Source: a bacterium (lineage in GTDB: Bacteria; Planctomycetota; B15-G4; JADJEK01). From it: a stretch of 6,148 bases of DNA. The number at the start of each line of letters is the position of its first letter. The first letter of the stretch is position 1. The notes beneath the pieces were generated by a model, which did no database searches, was not told the DNA's origin, and worked only from the letters and a program-made list of their open reading frames with translations. A program made the translations under genes and the position numbers. Positions 1 through 5,360 of the stretch are shown piece by piece. Location of the stretch: positions 1 to 6,148 of the forward strand of contig JAUIEL010000434.1 in the NCBI GenBank assembly GCA_030428825.1. Direction: 5' to 3'.

Positions 1-218
1 CCCTCGATCGGGACGGTGTAGAGGTCGCCCAGCAGGTCGAACACGACCGTCTTCCCGTCCGGCGACAGGTCGACGCTCATCCAGGTCCCCTCGTCGACGT
101 CGATCGAGACGTCCCGCTTCGGCCCGGGCGCGTCGTCGACCGACCACTTCGGCTTCTCCTCCTCCTCGACGACCGGCAGGAACAGGGAGACGAGAAGGGG
201 CAGGAGGGTGGGGGACAT
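1..218 (-). CDS. N-terminal fragment of an exported amidohydrolase with a TolB/PD40-like beta-propeller (runs off left edge)
   Basis: Only the first 72 codons are present. The start is the ATG at 218-216, preceded by GGAG at 231-228 with a 9-nt gap. Residues 4-17 are hydrophobic (TLLPLLVSLFLPVV), which suggests a signal peptide or anchor, but the usual Lys/Arg before the core is missing and no clear cleavage site shows. A run of four Glu follows, then W-S-V-D-D-A-P-G-P-K-R-D-V near residues 25-37, EGTWMSVDLSPDGKTVVFD near 43-61, and LLGDLYTVPI up to the edge. This last block is the typical first blade of the TolB/PD40-type propeller that precedes a metal-dependent amidohydrolase domain in large secreted proteins of Planctomycetota, Acidobacteriota and similar phyla. 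The catalytic domain is outside the window, so the hydrolase part is inferred from family resemblance; a propeller-only protein is the alternative. It lies 136 bp downstream of the DUF4139 gene on the same strand and appears to have its own promoter. Confidence 0.75.
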   Translation of the reverse strand, partial: MSPTLLPLLVSLFLPVVEEEEKPKWSVDDAPGPKRDVSIDVDEGTWMSVDLSPDGKTVVFDLLGDLYTVPIE

Positions 219-227
219 GGCGGAGAG

Positions 228-231
228 CTCC
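228..231 (-). promoter_or_regulatory. Ribosome binding site of the amidohydrolase gene
   Basis: On the minus strand GGAG lies 9 nt before the ATG at 218. It supports this start over the out-of-frame ATG at 250-248. Confidence 0.5.
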
Positions 232-251
232 GGTGGGCGAAGGAGCTCATG

Positions 252-277
252 GTACGGAACACGTTCGGGAACGTTTC
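252..277 (-). promoter_or_regulatory. Candidate ECF-sigma promoter for the amidohydrolase gene
   Basis: On the minus strand, GAAAC (277-273) is separated by exactly 16 nt from CGTAC (256-252). This matches the general ECF-type pattern of an AAC-containing -35 element and a CGT-containing -10 element 16-17 nt apart. The -10 lies 33 nt before the ATG, which would give a leader of roughly 25-28 nt holding the GGAG site. The sequence and spacing are seen directly; the promoter role and recognition by the neighbouring sigma factor are inference. Confidence 0.35.
261..274. repeat. 14-bp palindrome inside the candidate promoter spacer
   Basis: ACGTTC-GG-GAACGT has perfect 6-bp arms around a 2-bp centre. 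It lies between the candidate -35 and -10 elements (and touches the -35) upstream of the amidohydrolase gene, a position where a repressor or other dimeric regulator could bind. The rest of the 219-354 gap contains only a C-rich stretch and the short self-complementary GCGCCGGCGC at 309-318; I see no small gene there. Confidence 0.3.
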
Positions 278-354
278 GCCTTCCCTTCGACCCCGCCTCA
301 CCCCCTCCGCGCCGGCGCCTTCTCCTCCGCTCCGGTCGCTCTCCCCCGCGTCCC

Positions 355-2427
355 CTACTCCACCTCCAGTCCCCGCACGAACTCGTCCCTCCGCTCCTCC
401 GCCGTCCGTCGGGCCCTCTCCGCTTCCTCTCGTTCGTTCGCGATCGCCTCGAGGCGGTCCTCCTGCGCGGAGAGCTTGGCGAGGTAGCGGCGGTGGAGGT
501 CGGTGCCGGGGGCGACGCGCGTCATGTTGCTCCGGATCCGGTCCTGCTCGGTCGCGATCGACGTGCGCTCGCGGTCGAGGCGGGCGAGCGTCTCGCGGGC
601 GCGGGCGGCTTCGGACTCGAGGGCGGCGGCGGCGCGGATCGCCTCGACGACGGCGTCGGAGACGCGGCCGTCGGCGTGGAGGTCGAGGAGCGTCTCGGTC
701 GACATCGAGGTGACGGCGAGCCTCGCGTCCTCGACCCGTTCCTCGGCCAGGACGAACGTCGCCCGGCCGGACGCCGCGAGGGGGACCTCGAACCGCGCGA
801 GCGTCGACGTCTCCTCCGTCGGGTCGGGGGGGAGGACGCGCTCCCACGCGGGGTCGTTCGGCGCCTCGATCATCACCGTCCGGGCGCGGGCGTCGTCGTG
901 GTTCACCAGCTCGAGCGTCCGCTCTCGGGTGGCGCGGGTGCGTCGGACGAGCGCGCCGTCGACGATCTTCAGGGCGACGAGCGTCCGCTCGGTCCGGGCG
1001 CGCGTCCGGCACTCGACGTCGACGTCCATCGCGAACGAGAGGAGTCGTTTCTGGTTCCGGGCGGTGTGATCGATGCGGGCGTCGCCGGCGTAGGCGCCGG
1101 CGTCGAACACCGCGATCGGGCCGGGCATGAGGTGCAGCGCGGTGTCGTTCGTCAGCTCGACCCCCTGCATCGGGTGCTCCGGCGCCGCGCCCGACCCGTC
1201 GAGCGAGAGGATCGCGAGGCGACGGCCGTCGATCTCCGCCCGCAGGATGGGCAGCATCGCCGAACGCTGGCGGTCGAGGTGGACCGGCGCGTCGATCGTG
1301 TAGTGGAACTGCGCGCCGACCTCGCCTCCCGCGGCCTGCGCCTCCCCGAGCGCGTCGGCGTTCACCATCAGATCTTCACCGGCGTCCCACGCGTCGCGCC
1401 GGCGGCCGGCCCCGGTGAGGAACGCGGCGCCGCCCGAGGTCACCGGAGCGGATCGCGCCTTCGCCTTGTCCTGGAGCCTCGCCAGCTTCTCCGCCGGGAG
1501 CGGCCGGCCGCCCGACTCGTAGAGCGCCGGCGCGAGCCCCGCGTCGAGCGGCACGGGGAGCTCCGGCCGCGCCGCGTGGATCGGCTGGTACAGGTCCATC
1601 GTGAAGCCGACGGGCCGACCGGACGCGAGCGAGAGTCGCACCCCGTCCCACGCGTCGTCGGTCGTGTTCTCCACGATCGCCCACCCCTGCATCGTCGGCC
1701 GCCCGTCGCCGTCGGGGAGGATCAGCCGGTAGCTCGTCTTCCAGACCGGCATCTCGCGGACGTAGGTGACGACGACCGTGCGCGTCTCGTCCGGCGCCGC
1801 GTGGAACGAGAGGTCGACGCCCTTGACCCGCTCGGCGCGCTGGTCGGCGAGCGCGGCGAGGGCGAGGCGCAGCTCCTCGGCGAGCGCCGGATCGAGCAGC
1901 TCGAACGACGCGAGCGACGCGACGTCGGTCGAGCGGACGCCGCGCTCGGTCAGGAGGTTCAGGTGCGGTCGCGCGACGACGGCCGCGCCCCCGCCGGCGG
2001 CGACCGGGACCGGACGATCCTCGACGCCGAGGATCGTCCCCTCGAGCGTCCCGTCGATCGTCGCGGCCCGGAGGCGCGCGCCCCGGAGCTGCCGGAGGAG
2101 GTCGGGGATCGAGGGGGCGCTCGAGAGGTCGACGCCGAACGACGCGAGCCGTCGCGCGAGCGGCTCCTTCGATCCGTAGGTGACCGGACCGATCGTCCCG
2201 CCGCCGAGGTCGAGGACGGTCATCGACTTCAGGATGTCGTTCACGGCGTCCGTCGGGAACCGGAGGCGGACCGTCGCGTCCCCGGTGATCGGCGCCGCGC
2301 GCTCGAACGCCCCGACCCCGGAGCGGTAGAGGGTGATCTCGCGGATCGGGAGGACCTCTTCCCGACCGGAGAGGGGGGCGGCGACCAGGACGAGGGCGAG
2401 GGGGACGAGCGGGCGGGAGCGAAGCAT
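355..2427 (-). CDS. Exported DUF4139-domain protein with C-terminal coiled coil (complete, 690 aa)
   Basis: The protein starts at the ATG at 2427-2425, with GGAGG 5 nt upstream, and ends at TAG 357-355. Residues 1-21 look like a signal peptide: two Arg, then a hydrophobic core LVPLALVLVAAPLSG. Mature sequence begins near REEVLPIREITLYRSGVG. The block FPTDAVNDILKSMTVLDLGG, then YGSKEPLARRLASFGVDLS, is characteristic of this family in planctomycete-type bacteria. The DUF4139 core includes MPVWKTSYRL at 226-235, GWAIVENTTDDAW from 248, SGRPVGFTMDLYQP after it, and MPGPIAVFDAGAYAGD from 434. From about residue 600 to the end the chain is charged and heptad-like, a probable coiled coil that contains LHRRYLAKLSAQEDRLEAI. 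The molecular function of DUF4139 proteins is not established; an envelope role is inferred from the signal peptide. It is divergent from the sigma gene (163 bp apart) and paralogous to the gene at the right edge. No broken or missing segment is apparent. Confidence 0.88.
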   Translation of the reverse strand: MLRSRPLVPLALVLVAAPLSGREEVLPIREITLYRSGVGAFERAAPITGDATVRLRFPTDAVNDILKSMTVLDLGGGTIGPVTYGSKEPLARRLASFGVDLSSAPSIPDLLRQLRGARLRAATIDGTLEGTILGVEDRPVPVAAGGGAAVVARPHLNLLTERGVRSTDVASLASFELLDPALAEELRLALAALADQRAERVKGVDLSFHAAPDETRTVVVTYVREMPVWKTSYRLILPDGDGRPTMQGWAIVENTTDDAWDGVRLSLASGRPVGFTMDLYQPIHAARPELPVPLDAGLAPALYESGGRPLPAEKLARLQDKAKARSAPVTSGGAAFLTGAGRRRDAWDAGEDLMVNADALGEAQAAGGEVGAQFHYTIDAPVHLDRQRSAMLPILRAEIDGRRLAILSLDGSGAAPEHPMQGVELTNDTALHLMPGPIAVFDAGAYAGDARIDHTARNQKRLLSFAMDVDVECRTRARTERTLVALKIVDGALVRRTRATRERTLELVNHDDARARTVMIEAPNDPAWERVLPPDPTEETSTLARFEVPLAASGRATFVLAEERVEDARLAVTSMSTETLLDLHADGRVSDAVVEAIRAAAALESEAARARETLARLDRERTSIATEQDRIRSNMTRVAPGTDLHRRYLAKLSAQEDRLEAIANEREEAERARRTAEERRDEFVRGLEVE

Positions 2428-2432
2428 CGGAA

Positions 2433-2437
2433 CCTCC
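2433..2437 (-). promoter_or_regulatory. Ribosome binding site of the DUF4139 gene
   Basis: A full GGAGG on the minus strand lies 5 nt before the ATG at 2427. It fixes this start against the much longer in-frame opening upstream, which reads through the opposite-strand sigma gene and has a Ser/Arg/Thr-rich nonsense composition. Confidence 0.7.
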
Positions 2438-2448
2438 GGGGGGGCGAT

Positions 2449-2479
2449 CGTACGACCGCGCCTCGGCGCCACGGTTCCC
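2449..2479 (-). promoter_or_regulatory. Weak candidate ECF-type promoter for the DUF4139 gene
   Basis: On the minus strand GGGAACC (2479-2473) is followed 16 nt later by GTCGTACG (2456-2449). GGAAC and CGTAC resemble ECF -35 and -10 elements, but the gap measured from GGAAC to CGTAC is 19 nt; only GTC at 2456 gives the usual 17. It would place the transcript start close to the ribosome binding site. I rate it below the candidate at 252-277. Confidence 0.22.
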
Positions 2480-2527
2480 GGCTTCCGGCGCCCCCCGGCG
2501 AATCGCGGGCGTGCGGCCGATTTCTCT

Positions 2528-2542
2528 CGTTTCGGCGAAACG
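2528..2542. repeat. 15-bp palindrome, candidate operator in the divergent gap
   Basis: CGTTTCG-G-CGAAACG has perfect 7-bp arms around one central base. It lies in the 163-bp gap between the divergent DUF4139 and sigma genes, about 50 bp before the sigma start codon. The arms read GAAAC on both strands, the same word as the candidate -35 element at 277-273, but no CGT element lies at 16-17 nt on either side, so an operator or half-site role is more likely than a promoter. The remainder of 2428-2590 holds the weak promoter candidate and the two ribosome binding sites. Confidence 0.35.
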
Positions 2543-2573
2543 GTCGCCGCGCCCGTGGAGACGTCGCCGGTAG

Positions 2574-2580
2574 AAGGGAG
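2574..2580 (+). promoter_or_regulatory. Ribosome binding site of the sigma-fusion gene
   Basis: AAGGGAG ends 10 nt before the ATG at 2591. This is slightly long but usable, and it supports that start because any earlier in-frame start would add Arg/Thr/Pro-rich sequence unlike any sigma factor and run back into the divergent gene. Confidence 0.5.
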
Positions 2581-2590
2581 TTCACGCAGC

Positions 2591-5329
2591 ATGTCGCACG
2601 CGCACGATGAGATCGCCGCCCTGTTCGAGCGGGAGAGCCGGGGCCTCCGGGCCCTCGCCGGCCGCCTCCTGAACCCGGGAGACGCGGACGACCTCGTCCA
2701 GGACGGCTTCCTCCTCCTGCTCCGCCGGGGCGACCGGGGCCTCGATCGCCCCGGCGGCTGGCTCACCGGCTCGCTCCGGAACCTCGCGTTCCGGGCGCGG
2801 CGGGGGAGGCGGCGCCGCGCGGTCCGCGAGGAGGCGACGGCGACGTCCGAAGTGGCGCCGCCCGAGCCCGACCCCGGCCACGCCGAGATCCTCTCGGCCG
2901 TGGTCGAGGCCGCCCGCGCTCTCGACGAGCCGTACCGGGAGGTCGTGTTCCGGCACTTCTTCCAGGGCCGCACGCTCGCCGCGATCGCCCGCGACCTCGG
3001 TTGCCCGGAGGCGACCGTCCGGACGCGGCTCCGCCGGGCGCTCTCACGGCTCCGGGACCGTCTCGAGGGCCGGGACCCCGAGTGGCGCGCGTCGCTGGCG
3101 CTCGCTCTCGGACTGCCGTGCGACGTCGCTGCGTCGACCTCCCTGGTGAAGAGCATGGGTTTCGTCCTGGGAGGTCTCACGATGTGGAAGATCACGTTTC
3201 TCGTCGCCGTCCTGACCGGCGGCTGGTTGTGGCTCGGAGGTCCCGAGCCGTCGGACGCCGCCACCGATGCGCCCGAGCGCGCCGCGGTCGCGATCGAACG
3301 GCCCGGGCCGCCCGCCCGGGGCGCCGCCTCGGAACGGGCCGAAGCGGTCGCGACAGCCGCGGCCGACGCGGCGGACCACGAGGACGAAGCGGTCGCGGAG
3401 GACGCGGACCTCGTGGTGATCGAGGGCCTGGTGGTCGACCGCGAGGGCGCGGCCGTGCCGTTCGCCGAGGTGTGGGACGCGCGGCTCGCGTCGGACCGCG
3501 GCGAGCCGTTCGCGACCGCGGACGCGGCGGGCCGGTTTCGCGTCGAGGTCGAGCGGCCGCCGTTCCAGCTCTGCGCCCGCGCCGACGGGCACGCCGCGTC
3601 GTTCGTCGAGACCGTCCCCGAGGGACGTTCGACGGTCGAGTTCCGGCTCCGGCTGCGAGGGCCCGCGGGGCGGCTCGCGGGGCGCGTCGTCGACGCGACG
3701 GGCGAGCCCGTCGCCGGGGCGACGGTGCACGTCGGGCACGAGATCCCCGCGGGGGCGTACCGGGACGCGGGCCGTCCGCGGTCCCTCCCGGCCGGGCCGA
3801 AGGTCACGACGGGCGCCGACGGTCGGTTCGAGGTCGGCGGCCTCGCGGCCGAACGGACGGGGATCGCGGTGACGAGGGACGGGTTCGCGCCGTGGGAACG
3901 CGTGGTGACGCCGACGGCGCGCCAGGAGACGCCGCTGCTCGCTCGACTGGAACGGGGCGGCACGATCCTCGGGACGGTCGAAGACGGCGAGGGGCGTCCG
4001 ATCGCGGGGGCGCGCGTGAGGGTGTCGCTCGACGAGCGGATGTTCGTCCGCGCGCATCGCATCGGCGCGCCGGACCTCGAGACCGAGACCGACGCCCGCG
4101 GAGCGTTCCTCCTCGAGGCGATCCCGTCGGGGACCGCGCGGGTGAGGTTCGAGGCCGCGGGGCGGACGGGGGCGACCGTGGTCCGATCGATCGCAGACGG
4201 ACGGGAGGAGCGGATCGACCCGACGCTCCTCGAGCCGCGCGAGACGAGCGGGACGCTGGTCGACGAGCGGGGGGCGCCGCTCGCCGGCTGGAGCGTCGTG
4301 TCCGTCCGAGAGTTCGGATCGCTCGGCCCCGCGATGGCCGGGGCGACGAAGACGTCGCGGGAGGGGACGTTCACCGTGCCCGGCGAGCCGTCCGACGACC
4401 TGACGCTCGAGATCTGCGAACCGCCCGGCGACGGGTCCCGGTACGTGACCGGCTACCCCGTGCTCCGGATGCGCGGCGCCGAGGTTTCGCCCGACCGTCC
4501 GATCGTGATCCACGACTGGCGCCGCGCCTCCGCGACGATCACCGGGCTCGTCCGGTTCGCGGAGATCGGGGACGCGGCGGGGGGGAGACTGAACGTCGAG
4601 CCGCTCCCGCTCGTCCGTCGCATGCTCGTGCCGCACCTCGGCTTCTCGTTCGCCGAGCTGATGCGGACCCGACAGCTCGGTCCGTTCCCGCCCGGCTCGT
4701 ATCGCGTGAGTCTGGAGCTCGCCTGCGGGTCGAGGACGCTCGCGGAGGTCACGCTCGCGCCGGGACAGCGGTTCGACGGCGGCGAGACCTGGGTGCCCGC
4801 CGCGGGCGTCCTCCGCGTCCGGGCCACGTCGGACGAGGGAGAGCGACTGCCGCTGGCCGAGCTCCAGGTCGCGAGCGGAGACGGGGCCTCGCGCGACATC
4901 CGGACCTTCCGGGCGCCGGTGCCGGAGGTGATCCGCCTGCTCCCGGGGCGGTACGAGGTGACCGCGACCGCCCGATCGGGCTTCTGCGCCGCCGAGGCCG
5001 AGGTCGTCGTCGAGAGCGGCGTCCCGGCCGAGCTCGACCTGCGCCTCGGCCGGCGCGCGACGGTCCGGGTCGGGTTCCGCGGCGTCGACGACGTGCCGGC
5101 CCCCGAACCGCCGATCGTGTTGCGCGTCACCGACCTCGATCCGACGGTCGGGCCGGACGGCGCCGAGCGAGTGGTGACGGCGCTCTCGTCGGAGACCGAG
5201 GTCGAGATCGACGCGGGGAGCTACCTCCTCCGCGCCGAGGACGCGCGCGGACGGGTCGCGTTCGCGACCGTGGCGCTCGAGGACGTCCACTGGGGCGGAC
5301 GCCGCGCCGTGATCGTGCGGTTCCGGTAG
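2591..5329 (+). CDS. Membrane-tethered ECF sigma-70 factor fused to carboxypeptidase-regulatory-like repeats (complete, 912 aa)
   Basis: The N-terminal 160 residues are an ECF sigma factor. Region 2 spans about 11-77 with NPGDADDLVQDGF at 28-40, WLTGSLRNLA at 57-66 and a strongly basic stretch 68-77. A linker of about 30 residues replaces region 3. Region 4 spans about 110-160 with ALDEPYREVVFRHF and the helix-turn-helix TLAAIARDLGCPEATVRTRL. After a short linker, residues 198-217 (MWKITFLVAVLTGGWLWLG) form one hydrophobic helix. An Ala/Glu/Asp-rich linker follows to about 274, then repeats of the pattern G-x-V-x-D-x-x-G-x-P-[VIL]-A-G-A-x-V with later GRF: clear starts at about 275, 361, 457 and 551, and looser ones near 646, 738 and 821. 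These resemble CarboxypepD_reg beta-sandwich domains. Expected topology is sigma part in the cytoplasm and repeats outside. ECF factors with a transmembrane helix and large C-terminal domains are known from Planctomycetota; the target promoters and signal here are unknown. The frame is open throughout, so a true fusion is favoured over two genes. Confidence 0.9.
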   Translation: MSHAHDEIAALFERESRGLRALAGRLLNPGDADDLVQDGFLLLLRRGDRGLDRPGGWLTGSLRNLAFRARRGRRRRAVREEATATSEVAPPEPDPGHAEILSAVVEAARALDEPYREVVFRHFFQGRTLAAIARDLGCPEATVRTRLRRALSRLRDRLEGRDPEWRASLALALGLPCDVAASTSLVKSMGFVLGGLTMWKITFLVAVLTGGWLWLGGPEPSDAATDAPERAAVAIERPGPPARGAASERAEAVATAAADAADHEDEAVAEDADLVVIEGLVVDREGAAVPFAEVWDARLASDRGEPFATADAAGRFRVEVERPPFQLCARADGHAASFVETVPEGRSTVEFRLRLRGPAGRLAGRVVDATGEPVAGATVHVGHEIPAGAYRDAGRPRSLPAGPKVTTGADGRFEVGGLAAERTGIAVTRDGFAPWERVVTPTARQETPLLARLERGGTILGTVEDGEGRPIAGARVRVSLDERMFVRAHRIGAPDLETETDARGAFLLEAIPSGTARVRFEAAGRTGATVVRSIADGREERIDPTLLEPRETSGTLVDERGAPLAGWSVVSVREFGSLGPAMAGATKTSREGTFTVPGEPSDDLTLEICEPPGDGSRYVTGYPVLRMRGAEVSPDRPIVIHDWRRASATITGLVRFAEIGDAAGGRLNVEPLPLVRRMLVPHLGFSFAELMRTRQLGPFPPGSYRVSLELACGSRTLAEVTLAPGQRFDGGETWVPAAGVLRVRATSDEGERLPLAELQVASGDGASRDIRTFRAPVPEVIRLLPGRYEVTATARSGFCAAEAEVVVESGVPAELDLRLGRRATVRVGFRGVDDVPAPEPPIVLRVTDLDPTVGPDGAERVVTALSSETEVEIDAGSYLLRAEDARGRVAFATVALEDVHWGGRRAVIVRFR
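3170..3184 (+). promoter_or_regulatory. Internal Shine-Dalgarno and in-frame ATG at the membrane helix
   Basis: Inside the sigma-fusion gene, GGAGG (3170-3174) lies 7 nt before an in-frame ATG (3182-3184) that codes Met198. Initiation there would make a 715-aa protein beginning MWKITFLVAVLTGG, a good signal-anchor or signal-peptide start with Lys at position 3, and lacking all sigma sequence. It is a stronger ribosome binding site than the one before the full-length start. The sequence is seen directly; actual use is inference. Confidence 0.35.
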
Positions 5330-5330
5330 C

Positions 5331-5351
5331 CGGCGGCGCCGTCCGCCGCCG
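5331..5351. terminator. GC-rich hairpin between convergent genes, possible bidirectional terminator
   Basis: CGGCGGCG (5331-5338) and CGCCGCCG (5344-5351) can pair over 8 bp around a 5-nt loop. It fills most of the 31-bp gap between the stop of the sigma fusion (5329) and the stop of the right-hand DUF4139 gene (5361). There is no T-run on either side, so it is not a classic intrinsic terminator, and such stems arise easily at this base composition. Confidence 0.35.
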
Positions 5352-5360
5352 CGCTCGCGG

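Noticed and set aside
309..318. Self-complementary GCGCCGGCGC as terminator of the DUF4139 gene
   Set aside because: It has no loop, no T-run, and such words are common by chance at this base composition.
77..1012. 311-aa open frame on the minus strand overlapping two genes
   Set aside because: It is a shifted frame of the DUF4139 3' part and the amidohydrolase start; it is Arg/Pro-rich and spans a clear intergenic gap.
2537..2565. GAAAC followed by CGTC on the plus strand as a promoter of the sigma gene
   Set aside because: The gap is 20 nt, longer than the 16-17 nt expected for ECF promoters.
208..2610. 800-aa open frame on the plus strand antisense to the DUF4139 gene
   Set aside because: Long stop-free antisense frames are expected at this G+C content; the translation is Arg/Glu/Gly/Asp-rich with no domain pattern, while the opposite strand encodes a recognisable family.
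3155..3184. A separate envelope gene downstream of a shorter sigma gene
   Set aside because: There is no stop codon between the sigma region and the helix, and the frame is continuous, so one fused gene is simpler; the internal start is kept as a finding rather than called as a second gene.
2428..4374. In-frame upstream extension of the DUF4139 gene to a 1339-aa protein on the minus strand
   Set aside because: The extra 649 residues are Ser/Arg/Thr/Pro-rich with no recognisable motif, lie antisense to the well-supported sigma fusion, and the GGAGG plus ATG at 2427 with a signal peptide gives a clear start.
3044..5290. 748-aa open frame on the minus strand antisense to the sigma fusion
   Set aside because: Composition is dominated by Arg, Asp, His and Pro with no motif, and the plus strand has clear sigma regions and repeats.
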